A DNA stretch of 64,000 nucleotides from Talinum fruticosum (taxonomy: Eukaryota; Streptophyta; Magnoliopsida; Caryophyllales; Talinaceae). The notes under the pieces were generated by a model. It had not been told where the DNA came from, searched no databases, and saw only the letters and a program-made list of their open reading frames with translations. The translations under genes were made by a program, and so were the position numbers. This document shows positions 41,764 through 64,000 of the stretch, in pieces; the first letter of the stretch is position 1; every line of letters begins with the position of its first letter. The DNA lies in NCBI GenBank assembly GCA_021018815.1, contig JAITYX010000032.1, forward strand, positions 1,364,001 to 1,428,000. Reading direction: 5' to 3'.

Positions 41764-44700
41764 ATGATGAAAGGCCGCTCATTTTCTGTAATTCTACTTG
41801 TTGTAGTGCTACCATTTTCTCTCTCCTCCGCCCAACCCGACTTCCGGTACCACTTCTGCATCGGCACCGGTGGCAACTACACCAACACCACCGCTTTCGC
41901 CACCAACCTTAGCGCCTTCCTTTCCTCCATAACCCAAATCAGCGATGGCTTCTACAACGTCACCGCCGGCGCCGACTCCGGCGTTGACAGGGTCAACGGT
42001 GTCGCCCTTTGTCGGGGAGATTTGACCTCTTCCGACTGCAAGTCATGCGTCTCCAACGCTGCCCAGAAGATCCGGGTCGTGTGCCCGACCCAGAGGGAGG
42101 CACTCGGGTGGTACGATGAGTGCATGATCCGATACTCGAACCGCTCTATATTCGGAGCCATGGAAGAACTTCCTGAATTCGCCGTCTTCACCACCGGCAA
42201 CGCCTCCGACCCTGACACCTACGCCGATCGGCTGGGCGCGCTGCTCCAGCAGTTGGAAGCTGAGGCGGCAGCCGGAGATTCTCGCCGGAAATTCGCCTCT
42301 GGGTCTAAGAGAGTGAGTGACTTTGTTTATGTTTACGCAGTGGCGGAATGTACGCCGGATTTGTCGGAGTTGGGTTGCGCGAGTTGTATCGGAGGGGCTA
42401 TGGCTTATATCCAGGCTACTTGTTATGGGAAACCATGGGCAGTTATTGGGAGGCCCAGCTGTGCTATTCAGTTTAATAACTATCAGTTTTATAATTCCGT
42501 TAATGACTCTCTGCCCTCTCCTCCGCTGCCTCCACCGACGTCCAATGGCACGAGTACGACTACTACTACTACTACTACTATTAATACTACTACAACCACC
42601 GGAACCAGAGGTGAGAGAGTTTGAATTTTGTCTTACTGATTTGGATACTATGCTGGATCATAATGATATTGAGCAGTGTTGCATATGGTTTGGTACCCTG
42701 TGCCAATGTATAACAAGACTCTAAACTCGGGTGTTTAAAGCATTTTGCCTCTCCCTAGTTGCGGCCTACAACAAGATGTTGTAACCTGATGTTAATTGGC
42801 TGGCGCAGGAAAGGGCAGCAACGGAGGTAAACTAGTCATTGCTGTTGTTTTCCCAACCATTGTACTCGTAGTGCTTGTTGCCCTCTTGAGCTGCTGGTTT
42901 TTAAGGGGAAAGAGACGGAGGATAGTTGAATGTAAGCAAAATAAAGCATTCCTTCTTCAGTTTTTGTAATATTTTGCATTCTTAGTTAGCCTTAACCTTA
43001 ATTTGGTATTGTGCACTTCTGCTAGCATCCCCTGATATCTGCGAAACTAAGGATGACATCCAAGACAATGAGTCTCCACAATTTGATCTTCGCACAATTA
43101 GAGGGGCCACGCATAATTTTTCAGATGCTAATAAGCTTGGTAGAGGGGGTTCGGTGCTGTTTATAAGGTACTTTTTTGTTTGTTTTTGATAAGGAAAATC
43201 TGTTTGTAAGGTAGTTAAATATAGTTTTATCTATTTTACTTCTAACTCATCTATCTTCACTTCAACTATAGTTCCCATGTTGGGAAGACACTCAAAACTT
43301 CATATAGATACTTGACTCTTCATTTTATTCTAAATTAAGAAGTAAGAACACACACGATTTTCAGAAAATGGCTGAGTCTGATAGCTTCACCTGCACCAGT
43401 TACTGAGTACCGACTTTAGCATTGCTAAGTCCAGGTTTGAGTGACACCAGTTTCAATGAATGTATTGAGCTCTGCTTTTGCCTTTATTGACAAGCTTTGA
43501 CCATGCTGTAAATCCAGGGTATGCTTTCCAATGGGAAACAAATAGCTGTAAAGAGACTCTCCAAAACTTCTGGGCAGGGTGGCCGTGAATTCAAAACTGA
43601 GGTTTTGTTACTAGCAAAACTTCGGCACAGGAACTTGGTAAGACTTTTAGGATTTTGCATGGAAAGAGAGGAAAAGCTTCTGATATACGAGTATGTGCCA
43701 AATGGAAGCCTGGATCACATCTTATTCGGTCTGTGTCTGTTTTTGTGCAGTTCTATATGCTACAGCTAGTTGTGTCCACTGTCTTATTTAGCTTGTATTC
43801 ATTTGGGAGTTTGCAGATCCTGTCAAAGGTGCGGTCTTGGATTGGCATACACGCTATAAAATTATCATGGGAATTGCTCGGGGACTGCTTTACCTTCATG
43901 AGGATTCACAACTGCGAATTATCCACCGTGATCTTAAAGCCAGCAATGTTCTTCTTGATGCGGAAATGGACCCGAGGATTTCAGATTTTGGCATGGCAAG
44001 CCTATTTCGGGCAGATCAAACTCAGGGTGACACAAACAGAGTTGTTGGCACATAGTAAGTGTCTGCATAGTCTGCCAGTGTGGATTGTCATTCTCTACGG
44101 TGCATATGATGATGCAAGTCTAAATATGTAACAATGTTATCACCTGTAACAAAGGGTCAGATGGAGAAAATTACAGACAATTCTATGAAAATTCAAGCCA
44201 ATGCGTAAATAAATGAATGTAGACAGGAACATGAAATTGAATGATTAAAAAAAGAAACCAAAGAAAAGGAAATATCAAACTGAGAAATTACTGATGAACT
44301 ATTACTTGCAGTGGTTACATGGCACCAGAATATGCATTGCACGGTCTCTTCTCTGCAAAATCAGATGTTTACAGCTTTGGTGTGCTGGTTCTTGAAATTA
44401 TAAGTGGAAAGAGGAGCATTGGCACTTACCAAGGGGAGAACGCAACTGACCTGATAAGTACTGTGAGTGTAGACTATATCTGCAGCCTAATTTTTACAAC
44501 ATATCATGTCTAGGTTCACAATTTTAAACCCAAATTTATCTCACGGATCTTATGATGGATGATTAATGAAGTATGTTGTAGTCCTAACAAAAGTAATCTA
44601 TTCTCAAATTTCTGACCCTACCCTCCCAAAGCCAAATAACTTGATTTTGACCCGAAATCAGATGACCTTCTCCAAATCAACCACTTGCATTTTGCCCATC

Positions 44701-45294
44701 CAACAATTATTGCCTTTCCTTGAAAGGCTTAATAGACAAATGAGCATCAATGTACCCAAACACAACCCGAAGTCAGTACCAACACAAAAGTTGAATTCAC
44801 CCAATCTAACATGATCCTGTACTGATCAAATGCGAACAGTCAACTTGTCATGTCTATCTAGTGCTTTGAATTAAAGGTCCTGAAGCTTTGTGTCTCTTCT
44901 GCTATATCCAAATACAAAAGGGAAAACTTTTGTTAGCTAGTTGTCCTCAATGGTGGCTGTCTTGCAGGTGTGGAGAAATTGGAGAGAAGGCCATGCAATG
45001 GATATTGTTGATGATAGAATATCAATCAGACGAAGGTCCAAAATCACGAGATGCATTCACATAGGTCTATTGTGTGTTCAAGAGAATGCCATGGATCGAC
45101 CAACAATATCATCAGTAGTTGTGATGCTGAGCAGTCATACTTCCACTCTCCCAGTGCCCTCCTATCCTGCCTATGTCACCCGCAGTATGGTTCCTCTACT
45201 TAGGCCCTCTGAAGAACGTGGTTCAAGGGGAGCGACTTCAGATGAATCTAAAAGGAATCCCCACACAGAAATCACTGAACGAGGAATCAGGTAG
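41764..45294 (+). pseudogene. CRK-E: receptor-like kinase with one base missing in the glycine-rich loop
   Basis: Exons on +: 41764-42610, 42809-42931, 43026-43167, 43518-43728, 43817-44054, 44312-44462, 44968-45294. ATG at 41764 starts MMKGRSFSVILLVVV, a signal peptide ending near SSAQ. DUF26 motifs CRGDLTSSDCKSC and CTPDLSELGCASC. A Thr-rich stalk encoded by ACT repeats precedes the membrane exon (VIAVVFPTIVLVVLVALL). In exon 3 the ATP loop reads GRGGSVLFIR; adding one T after GGGGGT at about 43150 would restore the family pattern GxGGFGxVYK, and the exon sum is one base short of a multiple of three. The other kinase exons are intact: IAVK, HRDLK, DFG, APE. It is therefore either a very young pseudogene or an assembly error; nothing else in the gene is damaged. 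Confidence 0.87.
42555..42600 (+). repeat. Coding (ACT)n repeat in CRK-E stalk
   Basis: GAC then repeated TACTAC units encode a run of threonines between the second DUF26 and the membrane span, a flexible, possibly O-glycosylated stalk that may vary in length between alleles. Confidence 0.8.
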
Positions 45295-47543
45295 TTGCCT
45301 TACATTCCTGATTCCTCGCCTTATATTCCCTCAATAACACTGACACTGTATAGCATACCATTTCTTCCTTCTCATTTACGTGGATAAAAAGAACTACATT
45401 GATTTTTTGAATTTTCAAAAGGCTATGCATTGGAGAAAGACAAAAATGTTAATGCCAGCATTTTTGCGAACGATTGGTCAGGCTCAGATGTGAGTTGGCT
45501 GTAATACATAGGAGTTGAAAGCAGGGATACTGCATCGTATTGATCTTAGGATGGAACCTTGATTGGGTTATATTCGTTAGCACAGAACCTTGATTTGAGA
45601 TTGATTTTGATAAACCAAACATTAATGAGAAACTGTGATTGCCTTTTCTTTTCCAAGTATTTCAGTATGATTGCATTTGGTTTTCTAATCAAGTAGTAAG
45701 AGAAAAAAGTGTGTTCATTTCAGTAACTAAACCATGAGACAAGATGATTGACACTCAGGTTAAAGCATATCTCCGGACCCGACCATCCAACTGTTCCCAA
45801 GTGAATTGGTTGAACTAGCCGATTCGATCCGGTTGCTGTGACTCTATACATCAGTAATAATTGTAATGACTTGTAAAACCAGAACCAACCTGTCTTTGTA
45901 TTATTACTTTATTTTATCATGATGCTTTCTTGCAAAATCCACTCTGTCATTTTCTAACCTTTTACATTACCCTCAAGTGGTTTTCACCAATTATGCAACC
46001 ATACTAGTTACCCCCAAACAAGTCATTTTCTGAATCTTTTTCTTACCGCTACTTTTCTTTGGTTTTCTAAGTAAATAAATGAGCTTTTTGATTATCTAAT
46101 TGATTATATAAATGTGTTATATACATACTTCAAAATCCTTTTTGAAAGGGGGTCGGCTGGCCCGATGAATATGACTCTATGGTGATTCCGCCCCCTGGAT
46201 ATGCTATTAGATAATGGTGATCATGATTAGCGATATATAGCAGAGGTAAATAGAGACAAGGATACGAACACGCTGTGACCCTACACATACATTGATCATA
46301 GCATAAAATTTTAATGGTCAAGTGGGGCGTAAATAATTAAAGCAGATATGAACGCAATGCGAAAATGCATCGTACCACGTCCATTTGACAGCAGTATCCC
46401 GTCAAGTGTCATTTATTTAGGTATTTATAATTCGCACTTCCCACACATAGCTCCAACTCCAAGACCTGTTGGTATTTAAAAAAAAAGCCGCCAGAAAAAA
46501 AGATTTATTGTCAGTTATTAGGTGTGTTTGTCTATTTGGTAGTTGGAACTATTGTTATAGTTTGTATTTTTTTTTCTTTTGAGAAACTAATTATCGAATT
46601 AAAAAACTAGGAAATTTAAACACATCAATACTTTTATCTGTAACAAATTTAAGCAAGCAAATTCGGAGATAATGTATTTTTTTACAACGTTGTATGATGC
46701 TAATAAATGTATATTTCTTAAATTTTTGATCCTTTAAACTGTGACGATAACTAGGAACGTGCACATAGGGGCCAAAGTTGGACCAGGCAAGACCAGATTG
46801 ATACAAAGACGGAAAATCTTTTAAAATGTGGAACAAGACCAGAACAAAATGTAAATATACTTGGACTGAATTCTACTAAAAACTTTTGACTCAAACCGGA
46901 GTAGACTAACTGGATTGATTCTCTATTCTCCTTTGCAGATAATGTCCAAAAAATTTTAACCAATGAAAATAAATGCCTTCTAAATGTAAAGAAATAGTAG
47001 TACAAAGTTGGGGAATAAATTTTATAATGATAAAGTTGATTTTCTTGTAATTTCTCACTAGCCATACACAATACAAAGCTAGGTAATATAAATTAGGGTA
47101 GATTTTTCTTATTTATAAACTTGCATATATAAGGCATGTTAAAGCTCAATAAACCAAAAGTCCAGAAATCATTTTTTTTAAGAAAAATGAAAGTTTCTAC
47201 AAACCCGAACGTTCAATTCGGGTTAAATCGGACCTATTTGAAAATTGAATATGTTTAAAATTGATAACGGAAAGTCGGATTTCGGAATGTTTTTCCAATT
47301 TACGCCAGAAAATTCTAACCATAATGGGACGAATGTAGTATAAAATAGTGCGAATCGGTAGTTAGTCACTGGTGCTTTTCAATCTTTTAAAAAAGTTAAA
47401 ATAAATTGTTTCCAAGTCATTTTTGATCTCGTGCTGCAATTTGGCTAGCTTTGTTGACCAACGACTGAACAAGTTGTCTAGGGTTTAAATAATCTCCCCA
47501 CAACTGCAATCCAGAGGCTGCTAAGTTACAAAGTTAGCCAGCA
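45295..47543. other. Spacer between CRK-E and CRK-F, promoter of F at its end
   Basis: No gene recognised. From about 47285 to the ATG the sequence is nearly the same as 53627-53875 upstream of CRK-G. It includes a W-box (TTGACC, 47454-47459) and a TATA-like TTTAAATAAT near 47486. Confidence 0.5.
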
Positions 47544-52121
<4,578 letters not shown>

Positions 52122-53875
52122 AAAGATTTATCTACTGGCATAAGATCTCCATATATTATGTTCATGTGGCATCTCCATTGATTGAAGTTTGTGAATTTCT
52201 CAACTTTTTGAGATTCTTCCTTGAGTAAATCGTGGAACGTGATGTAAATAAATTTCAATGAATTGTGATCCCTTCATACCCCAGAAATTTCGCAAGTAGG
52301 GTCACCCAACACTACAGCCAGGTGGCGCACATATATTCACACCACCTCTGGACATTTTCCAACTACTTGCAAGACTTGGAATGTGAGTGTTGGTTAAGTT
52401 CTAACCCTTTGTCAGGTCTAGCTCTAACCAAAAACAATACAGTCTAACACTAGGCTAGACCTGAGAAATAGATCGTTCAGTTCAAATGTAGATGTGGTCA
52501 ACTTTGGATCAGACCATGTTTCGGGTCAAAGTCATTTCGATTTCTAGTGGGGTTGACTTCCAGTCAATCAAAGCTTGGTCCGATGAGTTTTTATTGTAAA
52601 ACGAAATAATTTTGTTGGAAATTTAGTGTCAAATCCAGTTCGGATCAGGTTAATTGATTTCAGGTCTTCTTTGGTGAGCATATTTTAAGTCTTAGCTCGT
52701 GTACGAGTACAAATCATTTGGTTCAAATTTCAAATCTCAAGTTAGTTTTTCTAGATCTAAACACTACCGCAAGTAGTGGGTTGTGATTGCCAAATTTTGA
52801 TACTAACAAGTACCATCTATAAAATTCAAAAGCTTTTTCTCCATCAACCATAGTAACAGGAAAAAGGTCAAACTAAAGTTCTCCATCCTCTGAATGTTCA
52901 CAAATTTGTTGCATTCAATTCAACAGTAGTATTCTAGTTTCACAACACAATCGAAGGTCACTAATACACACGAGGTGGACATACGAAAATTTTTAGTCCC
53001 TGCTGCTTCTATTAAACCCATTCATATTGGACGACCAGATACTCTAAATCTACGCATTAATCTCAGGCTATTAGGCTCAGTTCAATTCTAAGAAAATAAA
53101 TTAAAAACAATATTCAAATAGAAAGAAAGCGAGAGGAAAAAAAGTAGGGAGAAATTATTTTTTTTCTTGTATTTGGTTCAAGGAAAAACAAAAGAAAAAA
53201 AAATTATAATCTTTTCTCAATCTCTTATGCATCCACCGTTACTACATGGAGAGGAGAGAAAATTCTCAATACTCTTAACTAATTAAAGTCACTCTATTTT
53301 TCTCTCTTTTTCACTTAATATAAAAATTTCCTTCCATTTTACTCTCAATTTTGGAAAGAAATTATTATTTATCAAATTGACAAAATTTTTCATGATTTTT
53401 TCCATCAAAAAAATTTTTTTAGTTCAAATAAGCGAAAGAAATTCATTTTTCACATATTTTTTCATTCTTTCTAATTTTCTAATAATCAAATGGAGCCTTA
53501 GCAATTGCACCATAGAATCTTGTGATCTAATTTTATTCATTTGATCCAATCCATTTTGTCGCAATGCACATTCCACTGGCTACCCTCCTCTCCATGTCCG
53601 CCTCATCTTCCTCCTCGAATTTTTTTCCAATTTACGCCAGAAAATTCTAACCATAATGGGACGAATGTAGTCTAAAATAGTGCGAATCGGTAGTTAGTCA
53701 CTGGTGCTTTTCAATCTTTTAAAAAATTTAAAATAAATTGTTTCCAAGTCATTTTTGATCTCGTGCTGCAATTTGGCTAGCTTTGTTGACCAAAGACTGA
53801 ACAAGTTTTCAAGGGTTTAAATAATCTCGCCACAACTGCAATCCAGAGGCTGCTAAGTAACAAAGTTAGCCAGCA
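52122..53875. other. Spacer between CRK-F and CRK-G with a relic exon 1 and the G promoter
   Basis: No gene. At 53582-53622 there is a fragment resembling the signal-peptide part of exon 1 of F (ACCCTCCTCTCCATGTCC plus TCTTCCTCCTC), followed from 53627 by the duplicated F promoter with a W-box core at 53786-53790. Confidence 0.55.
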
Positions 53876-60820
<6,945 letters not shown>

Positions 60821-61160
60821 ATCCTAGATGAAATACTGAGTCAGAGACATACCTATAAAGCATAACTCAAAACTTTAAAGGTATTACTCCTATGCAAAAT
60901 TGATTTCCAAACTTGAAGATATATCCATCAAGTGGGTGATTTGTTGTAGTGTCAATAATCATTGATTTGTTGTAGTGGTAGAAGTTGCCCCCATATGTAA
61001 ATTTGAGCTGTAAAAACATAGTCGAACTGTTAATTGTGTGTCAATAATCATTCTGACCTTGAAAAACATAGTCGAATCAAGTTAGCTATATCTAGTTTGA
61101 ACTCTTGATGACTCAAGACATAAAAGAGGGGCCTTTGTTTGACTTGAAAATAAATTATAC

Positions 61161-61260
61161 GCTTGATGAATGAAAAAAAAAGGATTATATTGGATAGCAT
61201 AAGGTACAGTGCTTGATGAATGAAAAAAAAGGATTATATTGGACTTCATAAGGTACCGTC
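61161..61260. repeat. Tandem duplication, unit about 50 bases
   Basis: GCTTGATGAATG, an A run, GGATTATATTGGA and CATAAGGTAC occur twice in the same order (61161 and 61211). Confidence 0.85.
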
Positions 61261-61989
61261 CTTTTTTAGTAGGTGGGCCTTGTATAAGATCTTCTTTGTA
61301 GAGTTATTATGAGGCAAACATACTACATGTGACTTTTTATAATTATAGGATATGAATAATTACTCATGTAAGAGTGACTAATTACAGGATTGACTGTTGT
61401 TATATTACCATAATTAGTTATCCATAAAAATAGTCGTTCTAAGTAAGTGTTTAGTTACCCTATAAAACCTTTAAATTATCATCCCTAATAAAGTCTGTTT
61501 CAACCAAAAAATAACTTTCTAAATAGTTTAACATAATAATTTTTTATCCTTCTTTTGCCTAGGTCTGATATATTGGGATGTTTTGCACATCTGTTGGTGC
61601 AGTCAATTGATAACTAACTAAAGCTGTTGAGAATTGATGATTTTAGGGTGTCCATTAACACATAAACATAGAGTGCATGGGGGAATTTCGTAACTCAAGA
61701 CGAGAAATTCAAAATGGCCCCAACCTAACCAAAATTGACCGAAAATTATGTACATAGTTATCTAGTTTTGCGTTACCAACTTATTAAACCAAGTGTAATT
61801 GACTCAAAGTTTACCCAACCGAAGCAAAATGTCGCTGAACTGAAACATTCCCCAATCTAAATTCAATCTGATGTGTATCCCAGTCAAACAATATGTTAAT
61901 CAACAGTGGCACAAAAACAACCCATCGCCACAAAAGTTTTCTTTAGATGATGTTTTCTGAGATGGACCCAATTTTGGGCCCATTAAAAA

Positions 61990-62095
61990 TGCATAAAAAT
62001 AACATGTTGGGCCTAGACACCCAGGGGTATCAAAACTTAAATAAAAGATACATAAAATTACATATTGGGCCTAGACTTCAAGGGGTATCAAATTG
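61990..62095. repeat. Tandem duplication around TTGGGCCTAGAC
   Basis: Two adjacent copies containing CATAAAA, TTGGGCCTAGAC and AGGGGTATCAAA. A second small duplication (TTCTATAAATTATATGATAA, twice) follows at about 62142-62215. Confidence 0.75.
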
Positions 62096-62933
62096 TGCGA
62101 AATGCTGCCTTAAACACACAGGTTCCAGGAGCCAATTTCGTATTCTATAAATTATATGATAATTGCGAGTTCACAAATTCTATAAATTATATGATAATTC
62201 CTAGTTCATAAATTTAAATTATCAATATGATTGTTTTATTTTTTCTAACATTTGCCTCTATTTTGGTCCCTTATCTTAAGAAAAAATAAACAATTTTCCT
62301 TTTGAAATGTGTCATGCCAATGTCACCCATATTTAGAGTCGAGATCATAATGTTGTTGTTGTTATGTATTACCACTCCGTGTATACCGTCTCTGCCCTAA
62401 TCTTGTCTCATTTTTTAGTGCATCTTTCATAATCACAATTGTTTGCAATATCTATAAGATTGATATCATAAACTCTGATGTTGCTTTCGTTGAATAATTG
62501 TTTGCAATGTTCATAAGAATGACGATAATTTTTATCATATTTTATATGATTTTTCAGTCATCCTACAATAATTTAGTTGTGTTATGATAAATATTATTCA
62601 AATTTAATATTTGAAGTCACTTTCTTTATTGCCGTGGGTCAGTTAATTCCATTGATGCCTAATGAACTTAAAGTCAAATATTCACAATATTTATTTATCT
62701 TTGAAATAAAATACAGACAATATGGGATAGTCATTCAATGTTACTTTGAAAAAATTCATTGTTTTATTACTAAATTTAAAGACCCAGTGCACCCGCATGG
62801 GTTGAAACTAGTTTACTATTTACAACTTGTGGGAACTTCTGCCCATACACAATCTCATCAGGCAATCAGGGAACTTCTGTTCATATATATGATACCTGAG
62901 CCGATCCATTGTAACATATTGTTGTAACCTCAG

Positions 62934-64000
62934 GGGAAGCTGTGAAATGGGCAAGAGATTGCAGTAAAGAGGCTTGCAAGTAACAGTTCAGGACAGGGAG
63001 TGGCACAATTTAAGAACGAGATTCTGCTACTAGCAAAGCTTCAGCATAGAAATCTGTTGAGACTACTAGGCTTCTGTCAGGCCAAAGAAGAAAGGCTCCT
63101 TATATATGAGTTTGTGCCCAATGCAAGCCTTGACCATTTCTTGTTCGGTAGGCCTAATTAATTATTTTTCTTTGAACTTGTATATTTCTTATCATTTCAA
63201 TTTGATCAAAGGGATGGATAATAACATTGGTTGTTTATGTCTTATGTAGACCCTGAAAGGCATGAATATTTGGACTGGAAAAAGCGAACCAAAATTATAA
63301 GTGGCATAGCTAAAGGTGTCCTTTACCTTCATGAAGACTCTCGGCTTCGAATTATCCATCGTGACCTCACAGCCAGCAACATACTTCTTGATGTAGAGAT
63401 GAATCCGAAAATTGCTGACTTTGGCATGGCGAAGCTGTTTTCGGGCGATCAGACTCATGCAGACACCAGCAGAATTGTCGGCACCTAGTAAGTTTTTTCC
63501 TGTTATTGTTTGCTAATGCATCCGCCATTTGAGAATGGAAGTATAATTGAACTAGGTAAAAAATGAACGTACAGGGCTGTTTGCTATAAATGATTCCAAA
63601 TAACACACATGTACTTCTTTTGGATACTATGCATATATGGCAATATGACATACATTAATGGCAAATATTGTGCAGTGGACATATGGCTCCAGAATATGTA
63701 CTGCACGGATTGTTTTCAGTTAAGGCCGATGTCTACAGCCTTGGAATATTGCTTCTCGAGATCATCTGCGGACGAAGGAACAGGGATGTTGGGGAAAACA
63801 CAATAAGCCTCACGAGCTTGGTAAATTCTAGTATCAATAAACTCATTATCCATACACAAGATAAATTAAAATGTGGAAGATACTTACATATATTCACAAA
63901 TGTTTTCCACAGGTATGGAGAAGTTGGAGAGAAGGGACAATTCTAAGCATGGTCGACCCTACATTACTGGCTAGGGACTCATCAATAGGCTCAGTAGTAG
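62934..64000 (+). pseudogene. CRK-H: 5'-truncated copy of CRK-F kinase, runs off the window
   Basis: Exons on +: 62934-63147, 63250-63487, 63676-63820, 63913 onward, equivalent to exons 5-8 of CRK-F, with the same lengths and almost the same sequence. The homology to F begins inside the intron before exon 5 (about 62885 against 50710), and no ectodomain, membrane or glycine-loop exon lies upstream. The first codons read GKL-stop-NGQE (TGA at 62943-62945) where F has GKLWNGQE. The catalytic loop reads HRDLTASN, the Lys of HRDLK having become Thr; GYMAPEY reads GHMAPEY and DVYSFG reads DVYSLG. It is a duplicated fragment without promoter or start, so a pseudogene. The end of the last exon is outside the window. 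Confidence 0.88.

Larger units (their letters stand above)
60832..62884. other. Spacer between CRK-G and CRK-H with tandem duplications
   Basis: AT-rich and without genes. Three small tandem duplications lie at 61161-61260, about 61990-62095 and about 62142-62215. A palindromic ACCCGCATGGGTTGAAACTAGT at 62791-62812 resembles ends of plant non-autonomous elements. Homology to CRK-F begins near 62885. Confidence 0.5.

Noticed and set aside
43655..44131. 158-codon plus-strand frame through CRK-E exons 4-5
   Set aside because: It crosses a well-supported intron and is out of frame with the HRD and DFG motifs.
62577..62927. 116-codon frame before CRK-H
   Set aside because: AT-rich, no domain, and it ends in the intron homologous to CRK-F.

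Overview
This is nuclear DNA of a flowering plant, probably a eudicot: it is AT-rich, with short coding exons, GT-AG introns, microsatellites and degenerate dispersed repeats. I cannot name the species. Almost everything recognisable is one gene family, in tandem: proteins with two DUF26 (Gnk2/stress-antifungal) ectodomains carrying the C-X8-C-X2-C motif. Some are full cysteine-rich receptor-like kinases (CRKs), others are kinase-less secretory or membrane-tethered relatives (CRRSPs).

Layout. (1) 1-13980: five CRRSP loci, four on + (1-1055 cut by the window edge, 2385-3559, 6824-8190, 12707-13980) and one on - (10711-11988). Each has a big exon for the signal peptide and two DUF26 domains and a tiny second exon for a hydrophobic C-terminus. 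Only 6824-8190 reads through intact. Orphan promoter copies mark deleted family members. (2) 15564-39917: four seven-exon CRKs on -, here called A (15564-19048), B (22064-26258), C (29143-32542) and D (36950-39917). A resembles C and B resembles D, and their spacers also match, so an A+B block was duplicated whole. A and D are intact, C has a frameshifted tail, and B is a pseudogene with a premature stop and HRD changed to HCD. A relic resembling a plant pararetrovirus coat-protein region lies between B and C. (3) 41764-64000: CRKs on +, E (41764-45294, one base missing in the glycine-rich loop), F (47544-52121, two frameshifts in the ectodomain), G (53876-60820, readable throughout but with a shifted tail) and H (62934 to the window end, lacking its 5' exons). 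G has an ectodomain nearly identical to F but a clearly different membrane and kinase part, so it looks like a chimera.

How it works together. CRKs are plasma-membrane receptor kinases whose DUF26 ectodomains face the apoplast. CRRSPs are the corresponding ectodomains without kinase, possible partners or decoys. Members of both groups carry W-box (TTGAC) cores upstream, in keeping with the WRKY/salicylate/pathogen response known for this family. The array shows birth-and-death evolution. In the genes with lesions, summed exon lengths depart from a multiple of three by exactly the indels I located, which supports the exon models. Many lesions are single-base indels, so assembly error is the main alternative to real pseudogenisation. 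I saw no wholly unknown system. The most interesting points are the ectodomain swap, the tethered CRRSPs with a CRK-like exon junction, the orphan promoters, the viral relic and a perfect-looking foldback in an intron of G.
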